The position numbers and the translations under genes are program-made. The notes under the pieces are model-generated. The model ran no database searches. It was given only the letters and a program-made list of their open reading frames with translations, and was not told where the DNA came from. DNA of 64,000 nt. Source: Streptomyces sp. NBC_01460 (GTDB lineage Bacteria > Actinomycetota > Actinomycetes > Streptomycetales > Streptomycetaceae). Location of the stretch: NCBI RefSeq assembly GCF_036227405.1, contig NZ_CP109473.1:744001-808000 (forward strand). The letters are read 5' to 3'. How positions within the stretch are numbered: the first letter of the stretch is position 1; every line of letters begins with the position of its first letter. This document shows, in pieces, positions 7,761 through 15,153 of the stretch.

Positions 7761-9424
7761 AGGAGCCGGGCGGCCAGCAGCGCGATGTCATCCGTCTTCC
7801 CCTTTCCGAAGGTGTCCAGCAGGACGTCGCACAGCTTCCCCAGTTCCTGTGGCGCGCCGCGGAGCGTGCTGCTCAACGCCTCCATGCTGTCGTCCAGATC
7901 CTCCCCGGGGACCTCGATGAGCCCGTCGGTCAGCAGCAGGAGTGTGGAGCCCGCCCCCACGTCATGACTGGTGGCGGGAGGGTGCGGCAGCTGGAGACCC
8001 AGGAGCGGACCGTGTTCCGTCAGATAGCACGTGGACCCGTCGGGGCGTCTCAGCAGCGGCGGTATGTGTCCCGCGTTCGCGACGTGGATCCGCCGTCCGC
8101 CGGGCTCCACGAGGACGAGGCAGACCGTGACGGTGATGGAGGGACGCAGCCGCACCAGCAACGCGTCCAGGCGGTTCAGCAGCGTCCGGGGGTCGTGCCC
8201 CTCGATGGCGTAGGCACGCAGCGAATGGCGGACCTCACCCATGATCATGGCGGCCTGGAGGGAGTGCCCGGCCACGTCGCCGATGGCCAGCAACAGGCCG
8301 TCGGGCGTCTCTATGGCCTCGTAGAAGTCACCGCCGATCTCGGCGTGATCCGCCGCCGGCTCGTACCGCACCGCCATGTCCACACCGGCCGTTCGAGGGA
8401 GCCGGTCCGGCAGGAACGAGCGCTGCAGGGTGAGGACGAGGGCGTGCTCCTCGCTCTGGCTGCGGAGCGCCTCCAGGGCCAGGGCGCACGCCTGTGCCAG
8501 CTGGGACAGGAGTTCACCGTCGTCGTCTCCCGCCAGCGCGGTGGCGTCCACCGCCAGCGCCACGGGCGGGCGTCCGTGCTTCGTCCGGGCGAGGACCAGC
8601 CCGACCCGGCCCGGGAAGACGTCGGCCCGGCCGGACGCGTCCCTCGAGATGAGGGCTCTCCACTGCTCACCTGACAGCAGCACCGTGTCCGTCCCGATGC
8701 CGTCCCCGAGAGCCGTCTCGCAGAGACTGTCCATGACATGCAGGTCCGTCTGCCAGGCGGGTTCCGTCGGCTGCTCGGGAACTCCCGCCGTCCCCGCCGG
8801 ACCGGACAGGACCGGTGGGGACGTGGCGAGAAGGAGTGCGCGGTTGTCGAGGCTCTGAGAGAGCGCCACGGCGGGGGAGGACATCAGCGCGGCCGCCCCC
8901 GTGGCGGCGGCGGTGGTGAAGGCCTCACCGTTCCGCGCGCCGTACACGGCGAGGGTGCTGCTGTTCAGCGCGGCCACGCGCCTGGCGAGCCGTTCGGCAC
9001 GTCGGCGGGCACGGGCGTAGCGCAGCGCCGCCGTGACCGTGGCCAGCAGCTCGTCGGGCGCGATCGGCTCGGTCAGGTAGGCGTCGGCTCCACGGTGCAG
9101 CCCTTGGGCGCGGTCGCTCACTTCGACGGCCGTCGCGGATACGTGGATGACGGGCAGGGAGGCGGTGCGCGGGTCCGCCTTGATCTGTTCGCACACCTCG
9201 AATCCGCTCATGTCCGGCAGGCGCACGTCCACGACGGCCAGTTCCGGCAGTTCCTCTTCGGACGCCCCGGCCAGCAGGGCGAGCCCCTCGGCCCCGTCGG
9301 CGGCCTCCACCACCGTGTGACCGGCACGTCGCAGCCAGCTGCTCACGATGTAGCGCTTCGTGTCGTTGTCGTCGAGCACCATGACCGTCGCGACGGCGCT
9401 GTCGGTATGCGCGTGGGTACTCAC
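7757..9424 (-). CDS. Receiver-(GAF-like)-PP2C phosphatase, RsbU-type output of the stressosome operon
   Basis: This 555-residue protein has a receiver domain (about 13-130, phospho-acceptor Asp66 in VVDVRLPDMSG), a middle region of about 180 residues that may be GAF-like, and a C-terminal SpoIIE/PP2C domain (about 340-555) with GGDFYEA, IGDVAGHS, TDGLIEVPG and KTDDIALL carrying the metal-binding Asp residues. It should dephosphorylate a STAS protein, most simply the overlapping downstream one. The usual receiver Lys is Glu119 (LTEP), so signalling through phosphorylation may be altered. GTG 9424 overlaps the hybrid kinase stop, which makes the kinase the natural phosphodonor. Confidence 0.9.
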   Translation of the reverse strand: MSTHAHTDSAVATVMVLDDNDTKRYIVSSWLRRAGHTVVEAADGAEGLALLAGASEEELPELAVVDVRLPDMSGFEVCEQIKADPRTASLPVIHVSATAVEVSDRAQGLHRGADAYLTEPIAPDELLATVTAALRYARARRRAERLARRVAALNSSTLAVYGARNGEAFTTAAATGAAALMSSPAVALSQSLDNRALLLATSPPVLSGPAGTAGVPEQPTEPAWQTDLHVMDSLCETALGDGIGTDTVLLSGEQWRALISRDASGRADVFPGRVGLVLARTKHGRPPVALAVDATALAGDDDGELLSQLAQACALALEALRSQSEEHALVLTLQRSFLPDRLPRTAGVDMAVRYEPAADHAEIGGDFYEAIETPDGLLLAIGDVAGHSLQAAMIMGEVRHSLRAYAIEGHDPRTLLNRLDALLVRLRPSITVTVCLVLVEPGGRRIHVANAGHIPPLLRRPDGSTCYLTEHGPLLGLQLPHPPATSHDVGAGSTLLLLTDGLIEVPGEDLDDSMEALSSTLRGAPQELGKLCDVLLDTFGKGKTDDIALLAARLL

Positions 9425-11202
9425 GGTCCGCCGTCCTCTCCGGCTGTGCGAGGGCTGTTCACGTCTCCGAAGGCGGAGACCAGTTGCGCGAGGGTGAGCG
9501 TGGACTTGTCGAGGACGGCTCGCGCGTGCGCCAGTCGTTCCCTGTCCAGCGATCCGGCGGGGGCCGAGGTGACGACCACGACCGGTGTGCCGTGCAGTTC
9601 GGGATCGGCGGCGAGTCCGGCCAGGACCGCGTAGCCGTCCATGTCCGGCATGTGCAGGTCGAGGAGGACGGCGTCGGGCCGTTCGGTGCGGACGGTGGCG
9701 ACCGCAAGGCCGCCTTCTCCGACCTCGACCACCTGGGCGGCCAGCTGGGCCAGGGCGGGACGGATGGCGCTTCGGAACACCTCGTCGTCGTCCACGGTGA
9801 CCAGCGTCGCGAGGACCGGGCTGTGCGGGGCCGGAGCGACGCCCGCGTCCCCGGGCTCCGGTCCGGCGGGCAGTCTCACGGTGACCCGGGTACCCGAACC
9901 CGGCCCGCTCGTGAGGACCAGGCTGCCGCCGAGGAGTTCCGTGAGGCGGCGCGCGTAGGGCAGGCCGAGGCCGGTTCCCGAACGCCCGCGCTGGTGCGGC
10001 CCGCGCACCTGGTAGAACTCCTCGAAGATCTGCTGCTGCTCCTCCTGCGGGATGCCGATCCCCGTGTCCGTCACCGTGAAGACCACGTGGCGGCCGTCGG
10101 GACCGTCGTCGGACGCGACGTCGAGGCTCACGGTGCCGTGCTCCGTGAACTTGAGCGCGTTGGACAGGAGGTTGCGCAGGATCCGGGTGAGCATCACCTC
10201 GTCGGTGACGAGCGGAAGACCGGAGGTGGCGACCGACAGCTCCACCTCGCCCTGCGCGCCGTACCCCTTCAGCGTTCCGCGCAGCTGGCCGAGTACGGCC
10301 CGCAGGTCGACCTGTGCCATGTGCGGTTCGAGCCTGCCCGACTCGGCCTTGGCGACGTCCAGGAGCTCGTCGACGAGCGCGAGCAGCGTGGCGCCGGAGG
10401 CGGAGATCAGGGAGACCTGCCTGCGCTGCTCCTCCTCGAGCCCGCCGGTGCGGTCGTCGAGGAGGAGCCGGGCGAGGCCCACCACGGAGTTCACCGGCGT
10501 ACGCAGTTCATGGCTCACGTTCGCCCAGAACCGTGTCTTCGCCTCGCTGGCTTCCCTCAGCTGTCGCGACTTCTCGTCCAGTTCCGCGTACAGGGCGACG
10601 ACCCCCCTGTTGGTCTCCTCCAGCTCCTCGGACAACTCGGAGTAGAGGGCGACCACTCCCCGGTTGGTCTCCTCCAGCTCCTCGTTGAGGCGGCGGAGTT
10701 CCTCCCTCTGCGCCCGCGACTCCTCCAGGGCGGCTATCAGGTCGCTGGTCTGGGCCCGGGCATCCTCGAGAACGCTGCCGCCGTTGTGCTGCACGAGAAG
10801 GTCCCGCGCTCTCTGCACGCTTTCGGCGGTCTGTGCGCCCGCGGTGAGCTGCTGCTCGATCAGCAGCGTCCGGCTCCGGTCCTCGTGCTGCACCTGGACC
10901 AGTCGGGAGGCGGCCTGCAAGGACTCGTCGCCGGGGCCCGGCCCGTCTCCCCAGAGGAGGACGGCGCGCAGCACGGGCTGGGTTCCCTGTCCCGTGCTCA
11001 GGGCGACCCTCAGACCGGACGAGCCGAGCAGATCCCGGCCGAGCTCGCTCAGCGCGGTGGCCAGACGTATCTGGTCCTGCCTCTCCGCACCGAGGGCCTC
11101 GGCCGCCGCCTTGCCGCTGCGGCGAAGAGCGAAGAGGTCCTGTTCTGTGGTGATGGCGATCGTCACCAGGTGGATGGTGCCGTCGGCCGCGGTGGAACTC
11201 AC
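9421..11202 (-). CDS. Cytoplasmic hybrid histidine kinase with C-terminal receiver
   Basis: This 593-residue protein has no membrane segment. The N-terminus (RLATALSELGRDLLG) looks like a residual RsbT/HATPase-type unit. It is followed by a long coiled coil with an 18-residue duplication (EELEETNRGVVALY twice), a HisKA domain with WANVSHELRTPVNS, a HATPase domain with NLLSNALKF, DTGIGIP and GTGLGLPYARRL, and a receiver domain with LLDLHMPDMDG and LDKSTL. GTG 11202 overlaps the upstream stop as GTGA. The link from stressosome proteins into a two-component phosphorelay is inferred from gene order. Confidence 0.9.
   Translation of the reverse strand: MSSTAADGTIHLVTIAITTEQDLFALRRSGKAAAEALGAERQDQIRLATALSELGRDLLGSSGLRVALSTGQGTQPVLRAVLLWGDGPGPGDESLQAASRLVQVQHEDRSRTLLIEQQLTAGAQTAESVQRARDLLVQHNGGSVLEDARAQTSDLIAALEESRAQREELRRLNEELEETNRGVVALYSELSEELEETNRGVVALYAELDEKSRQLREASEAKTRFWANVSHELRTPVNSVVGLARLLLDDRTGGLEEEQRRQVSLISASGATLLALVDELLDVAKAESGRLEPHMAQVDLRAVLGQLRGTLKGYGAQGEVELSVATSGLPLVTDEVMLTRILRNLLSNALKFTEHGTVSLDVASDDGPDGRHVVFTVTDTGIGIPQEEQQQIFEEFYQVRGPHQRGRSGTGLGLPYARRLTELLGGSLVLTSGPGSGTRVTVRLPAGPEPGDAGVAPAPHSPVLATLVTVDDDEVFRSAIRPALAQLAAQVVEVGEGGLAVATVRTERPDAVLLDLHMPDMDGYAVLAGLAADPELHGTPVVVVTSAPAGSLDRERLAHARAVLDKSTLTLAQLVSAFGDVNSPRTAGEDGGP
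10576..10683 (-). repeat. Two tandem 54-bp units inside the hybrid kinase gene
   Basis: The units 10576-10629 and 10630-10683 encode two 18-residue copies of the coiled-coil segment before the HisKA domain. The copies differ at several third positions, so the duplication is not very recent. Confidence 0.85.
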
Positions 11203-12404
11203 CAGCTTCCCTTCAGTACGGCGACGCCCGCGTCGTCCTTGCGTATCCCTGCCTCACGGAGCAGTTGTGCAGCGGCCACCAGCGGGGTGTGCTCCAGGAA
11301 GCCGGGCAGGGCGGCCGGCTGCCATCGCTCGGTGAGTCCGTCGGAGTGCATGACCACGCCGCCGTGGCGCGGGAGTTCCTGACGCACGGGACGAAGCGTC
11401 GGGAGCTGGTGGCCCACGATCCCGGGCGCCGAGAGGAGTGAACGCCTGGTCTCGGTGTCCGAGTCGACGACGAAGGTGCTCACGTTGCCCACGCCGCAGA
11501 AGTACAGGCTCCGCGTCAGTGTCTCGACGCGCACCACGGCGACGGCTCCCCCACGGCTTCCGCGGAGGGCCCTGTGCAGGTCGGCGAGGACGCCTTCGGG
11601 AGTCTCCGACCGGCTGTCGCGGAACGCCGTCACGGCGGTCTGGGCGGCACGGTGCGCGAGAGGACCATGACCGAGTCCGTCACAGAACATCAGCAACAGG
11701 GCAGGGACCCCGGTGCCGCTCGTACGCACCTGTGCGGTTCTCTCCAGCCGGGCTCGGTCCGGCTCCGGCCGGAATCCGGTCAGCGCCGCCCAGCCGAGCG
11801 GCTCGTCGGAGGACGCCCGTCCCGTCACCTGCCGTGCGGCTGTGGGCTCCGGTCGGTGCTCACCGCCGCCGACGGCGCGCGCGGCCCAGGTGTCCCCGCA
11901 CACGGTCTCGCCGGTGATGGGCCGGGTGAGTCCGGCGACGACGGGCTCTCCCAGCGCGGTGGAACGGCCTGCGGCGTCCTTCGTCCAGAACCGGGCGGAC
12001 ATGACCGTGCCCTTGCCCGGCAGTGAATGCACGTCAAAGGTGTCGGCGAGGCGGACGATCGCCCCGAGGCCTATCCCCAGCGTGCCCGCCGAGGACGAAC
12101 CGTCCACCAGCCACCTGTCGACGTCGGCCATGCCGGGGCCCTCGTCCGTCGTGACGAACTCGACGCCGGCGTCGTGCTCCGTACGCACGATCCGCAGCAG
12201 CAGCGCTCCGTCGACGGCGTGCTTGCGCAGGTTGGAGGCGGCCTCGCTCACGGCGAGAGCGACTTCGGCGCAGCGTGTCGCGTCGAACCCGAGGCGCCTG
12301 GCGAGCGCGGCGGCGGCCCCCCTCGCCGACGCGGGGAGCGACTCGTCGTCACGGAACCAGGCGATGTCCTCGGATTCCAGCAGGGGCGGGGTCAGCGAGC
12401 CCAT
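11199..12404 (-). CDS. HATPase plus SpoIIE/PP2C-like phosphatase (RsbX-type)
   Basis: The 401-residue protein starts with an anti-sigma-type HATPase domain (about 1-140: EVALAVSEAASNLRKHA, DEGPGMADV, GTLGIGLGAI), followed by a phosphatase-like domain (about 190-401) with FCDGLGHGPLAHRAA, AVVRVETLTRSLYFCGVGN and MHSDGLTE. Stand-alone RsbX dephosphorylates RsbS/RsbR and resets the stressosome; here that activity is fused to an RsbT-like ATPase. ATG 12404 is chosen because its sequence begins the conserved domain. The longer frame lies inside rsbT and is a shadow. The 13-nt overlap with rsbT indicates coupling. Confidence 0.85.
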   Translation of the reverse strand: MGSLTPPLLESEDIAWFRDDESLPASARGAAAALARRLGFDATRCAEVALAVSEAASNLRKHAVDGALLLRIVRTEHDAGVEFVTTDEGPGMADVDRWLVDGSSSAGTLGIGLGAIVRLADTFDVHSLPGKGTVMSARFWTKDAAGRSTALGEPVVAGLTRPITGETVCGDTWAARAVGGGEHRPEPTAARQVTGRASSDEPLGWAALTGFRPEPDRARLERTAQVRTSGTGVPALLLMFCDGLGHGPLAHRAAQTAVTAFRDSRSETPEGVLADLHRALRGSRGGAVAVVRVETLTRSLYFCGVGNVSTFVVDSDTETRRSLLSAPGIVGHQLPTLRPVRQELPRHGGVVMHSDGLTERWQPAALPGFLEHTPLVAAAQLLREAGIRKDDAGVAVLKGSW

Positions 12405-12817
12405 TTGGTCACCGCGACCTGCGTGCCCTGGCCGACCTCGGTGTCCAGGGTGAAGTCGTCCACGAGCCTCCGGGCTCCGCTGAGGCCCAGGCCGAGGCCG
12501 CCGCCGGACGTCCAGCCGTCGGTCAGGGCCAGGTCCAGGTCCGGGATGCCGGGGCCGGAGTCCTCGAAGACGGCCGTGACCCCCACCCGGCTGTCCTGGC
12601 GGACGAGTCCGGTGCGCATGACGCCTCCGCCTCCGTACACCAGGGTGTTGCGCGCGAGTTCGCTGGCGGCGGTGACGAGCTTGGTCTGGTCGACGAGGGA
12701 GAGCTTGCACCGCTGGGCCAGGGTGCGCACCAGCTGGCGGGCTCGGACCACGTCGTCGTTCGAGTCGATGGTGATCGTCTCGTGATCGGCGTCGGGGACG
12801 GGCCGCGACCCGCTCAC
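12392..12817 (-). CDS. rsbT: RsbT-type switch kinase
   Basis: A 141-residue GHKL ATPase of the RsbT family. The N-box is VTAASELARNTLVYG (Asn57), the G1 box is DSGPGIPD and the G2 region is GGLGLGLSGARRL. In Bacillus, RsbT phosphorylates RsbS and RsbR, leaves the stressosome and activates RsbU. Here the partner phosphatase is encoded three genes downstream. GTG 12817 overlaps the rsbS stop as GTGA. Compared with RsbW-type kinases, the short length and the position right after an RsbS favour the RsbT assignment. Confidence 0.92.
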   Translation of the reverse strand: MSGSRPVPDADHETITIDSNDDVVRARQLVRTLAQRCKLSLVDQTKLVTAASELARNTLVYGGGGVMRTGLVRQDSRVGVTAVFEDSGPGIPDLDLALTDGWTSGGGLGLGLSGARRLVDDFTLDTEVGQGTQVAVTKWAR

Positions 12818-13191
12818 GTCGTCGCCGGAGGACGGCTGTCGGGCCGGGCCAGCATGTCGAGCCCCTTCTCCAGGGTGAGAGCCGTGCGGACGCCGCCGAG
12901 CGAGAGGCCCAGCTCCACGAGCGTGATGGCGACGGCGGGCCGCATGCCGACCACGACGGTCTCGGCGTCCAGCATGCGCGAGATGGCCGCCGTCGTCGCG
13001 AGCATGCGCCCGACGAACGAGTCGACGATCTCCACCGCGGTGATGTCGATGACGACGCCGGACGCCCCGGTCGCCACGATCCGCGCCGCGAGATCGTCCT
13101 GCAGGTCGAGGACGGTCTGGTCCTCGAGGTCGACCTGGATCGAGACCAGCAGGACGTCGCCGATCTTCAGCACGGGCACACGCTCGGTCAC
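12814..13191 (-). CDS. rsbS: RsbS-type STAS scaffold protein
   Basis: A 125-residue single STAS domain. It has the RsbS hallmark start PVLKIGDVLLVSIQVDLED and the conserved Ser in IVDSFVGRML (Ser58, equivalent to the RsbT target in Bacillus RsbS). RsbS and RsbR co-assemble into the stressosome core that holds RsbT inactive. GTG 13191 overlaps the rsbR stop as GTGA. The order rsbR-rsbS-rsbT is the classical arrangement. Confidence 0.93.
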   Translation of the reverse strand: MTERVPVLKIGDVLLVSIQVDLEDQTVLDLQDDLAARIVATGASGVVIDITAVEIVDSFVGRMLATTAAISRMLDAETVVVGMRPAVAITLVELGLSLGGVRTALTLEKGLDMLARPDSRPPATT

Positions 13192-14063
13192 GCTCGTCCT
13201 CCGGGCAGGTTCAGCTCGACGCTGTTACGCCGCAGAGCGTGCTTGAGCGCGTCGGCGAGCGTCGCCTTGGTGACGATGTCACCGAACTGGATACCGAGCG
13301 CCACGATCGTCTGGGCGATCTGGGGCCGGATGCCCGAGATCGTGCACTCGGCGCCCATCAGCCGGGCGGCGACCACGGTCTTGAGCAGGTGCTGGGCGAC
13401 CTCGGTGTCGACGGCGGGAACGCCGGTGATGTCGATGATCGCCTGGTCGGATCCGGTGTCCACGAGGGTCTGGAGGAGCTTCTCCATCACGACCTGCGTG
13501 CGCGCCGAGTCGAGGGTGCCCACCAGGGGAACGGCGACGACGCCCTCCCACAGCTTCACGACCGGGGTGGACAGTTCCATCAACTGCTCGGACTGGGCGC
13601 TGATGATCTCCTCACGCGCCTTCGCGTACACCTCGATGGTGTGGAGCCCGAGGGCGTCCATGAGACGGCTGAAGCGGAGGTAGGCGTGGATGTCCTCGGC
13701 CGATGTCGCGGTCGTCGGTTCGAGGATCTCCTTGCCGGCGAGCACGCTGATCGCCGTCTCGGTCGGCGTGAAACCCTGCCGCGCCCGGTTCCGGGACAGT
13801 TCACCGAGGAGGGCGCGGACTTCGGCGTACTTGTCGCCCTGCCAGTCGAATCCGCCCGCCCCGAGGCTCTCCACCAGCGCCGAGTACAGCTCCCGCAGCT
13901 CACGGTCCAGCTCCACCAGGGAGATGCGCCCGCGCAGGGTGCGCGAGACCGTCTGTACCCACGCCGCTTCGAGCGACTCCCGCTGCTCCGTGAGCAGCGT
14001 CACCAGGCGGGTGGATATCTCTTGCTCTGCCACCGAGGTGACCCCTTCTCTCATGCTCGTCAT
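13188..14063 (-). CDS. rsbR: RsbR-type stressosome sensor protein
   Basis: A 291-residue protein with an N-terminal helical sensor domain (about 1-150, RsbRD-like rather than a haem globin as far as can be judged) and a C-terminal STAS domain (about 165-285). The STAS phospho-acceptor is Thr220 in GVPAVDTEVAQHL, where RsbR proteins have Thr and RsbS has Ser. ATG 14063 is favoured; an alternative ATG lies at 14054, and the longer reading to 14192 has no ribosome site and odd composition. It is the first gene of the operon, about 250 nt from a candidate small ORF on the same strand. Confidence 0.9.
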   Translation of the reverse strand: MTSMREGVTSVAEQEISTRLVTLLTEQRESLEAAWVQTVSRTLRGRISLVELDRELRELYSALVESLGAGGFDWQGDKYAEVRALLGELSRNRARQGFTPTETAISVLAGKEILEPTTATSAEDIHAYLRFSRLMDALGLHTIEVYAKAREEIISAQSEQLMELSTPVVKLWEGVVAVPLVGTLDSARTQVVMEKLLQTLVDTGSDQAIIDITGVPAVDTEVAQHLLKTVVAARLMGAECTISGIRPQIAQTIVALGIQFGDIVTKATLADALKHALRRNSVELNLPGGRA

Positions 14064-14308
14064 CACAGTTTCTTCGCAGCGTATGTCATCGCCGTGACGC
14101 CTCGGACTGCGTCCAGCCTGCCATGGGGGGCACGGGACCGACACCATGCCCGGCGGAGGGCCTCCGGTCCACGGACGGGCACCGGGCAGCACCTCGCCCG
14201 ACTACGGCAGCGACCGTGCGCACGCCCGCCACCAGGGCATTCCCGCCCTGACGGGCCGGAGCGGCGCGATGACCGGAGGGGGACGGCGAGCGCCGTGGCC
14301 GTGATTCA

Positions 14309-14410
14309 TCACACCTCCTCCAGCGCGAAGCCTGCGCAGAGGAGGACAAGGCCGAGGAGGAACACGAGGATGACGGGAAGCACCAGCACCGCGTACCCCT
14401 TCACACGCAC
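14309..14410 (-). CDS. Candidate 33-residue single-span membrane peptide
   Basis: This small ORF starts at GTG 14410 (or GTG 14404) and ends at TGA 14309-14311. The product is almost one hydrophobic helix (LVLPVILVFLLGLVLLCAGF) with basic residues before it and two Glu after it. Codon third positions are nearly all G or C, as in real genes here. GAGCAGG lies upstream at a plausible distance. It is upstream of and co-directional with rsbR. No homologue is claimed, and it may not be expressed. Confidence 0.42.
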   Translation of the reverse strand: MRVKGYAVLVLPVILVFLLGLVLLCAGFALEEV

Positions 14411-14593
14411 TTCACACCTGCTCGGGAGGGGTTCTCACCGTGGGGGGCGTACGGAGGACGACGCGCTTCCGGCCGGGCGCCGTGAGAGGTCGAACCGGTC
14501 CCGGCCGCTCCCTAGGACTCCTCAGGTTTGCGCGCTCGTTTCCGGGTGAAACGGACCTGCGGTCAGCCAGGACGCGCAAGCTCCGGAGGACAC
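14411..14593. other. Intergenic stretch with one weak promoter-like pair
   Basis: Between the small ORF and the Nudix terminator I see only GTTT (14526-14529), 14 nt, then GGGTGA (14544-14549) on the plus strand. This loosely resembles SigB-type promoters, but no plus-strand gene follows. CGTTTC and GAAACG form a short inverted repeat at 14537-14553. I assign no function. Confidence 0.25.
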
Positions 14594-14650
14594 GCACGGG
14601 AAGCGACCGTTCCGCGCCTGGGGAGGTCAACGGAACGCCGCTTCCCGTGC
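14594..14650 (-). terminator. Long two-part stem-loop after the Nudix gene
   Basis: The outer arms are 12 perfect bases (14594-14605 and 14639-14650) and the inner arms are CGTTCCG and CGGAACG. It lies directly past the stop of the minus-strand Nudix gene at 14665. Confidence 0.7.
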
Positions 14651-14664
14651 CCAGGAACCGAACG

Positions 14665-15144
14665 TCAGGCCTCGGGGGTGCGCGCGAACCAGGTGGGGCC
14701 GTCGGTGAGGGACTGCTTGATCCGGAACAACGAGAACTCGCTCAGCGGCGGCAGCGCGTCGACGTCGAACCAAGCGACTTCCAGCGACTCGTCGTCGTTC
14801 ACCCGCGCCTCGCCGCCGGTGGCCCGGCAGCGGAAGGTGATGTCGACGTACTGGCACCGGTCACCGTTGGCGTACTGCACCGGCTTCAGCGCCTGGGTGA
14901 GCACGACGCGCTCCGCGACGCAGCGCACGGCCGTCTCCTCGTACACCTCACGCTCGGCGGTCAGCGCCGGCTCCTCGCCGGGCTCCCCGATGCCCCCGAT
15001 GACCGACCACTTGCCGGTGTCGGACCGCCGGCCGAGCAGCACCCTGCCCGCGTCGTCGAAGACGATCGCGGTGACTCCCGGCAGCAGAAGCAGCTGGTGG
15101 CCGGCGGTGGCGCGGATGTCGCGGATGAAGTCAGGAGTAGCCAT
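14665..15144 (-). CDS. Nudix hydrolase
   Basis: This 159-residue single-domain enzyme has a clear Nudix box, GGIGEPGEE followed by EREVYEET, at about residues 49-71. These motifs bind the divalent metals that hydrolyse nucleoside diphosphate-X compounds. The N-terminal HQLLLLPGVTAIVFDDAGRV strand and the final DDESLEVAWFDVDALPPLSE are typical of ADP-ribose or NADH-type Nudix enzymes of actinobacteria. The substrate is not predictable. The gene starts 9 nt after the stop of lnt, so the two are probably one transcript; a strong terminator follows. Confidence 0.92.
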   Translation of the reverse strand: MATPDFIRDIRATAGHQLLLLPGVTAIVFDDAGRVLLGRRSDTGKWSVIGGIGEPGEEPALTAEREVYEETAVRCVAERVVLTQALKPVQYANGDRCQYVDITFRCRATGGEARVNDDESLEVAWFDVDALPPLSEFSLFRIKQSLTDGPTWFARTPEA

Positions 15145-15153
15145 GCGAGGAGC

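Noticed and set aside
9484..11382. 632-residue plus-strand open frame
   Set aside because: Antisense shadow of the hybrid kinase, which has intact kinase and receiver motifs.
14393..14398. GGGTAC on the minus strand as a SigB-type -10 for the rsb operon
   Set aside because: It lies inside the candidate small ORF and has no convincing GTTT-type -35 at 14-16 nt.
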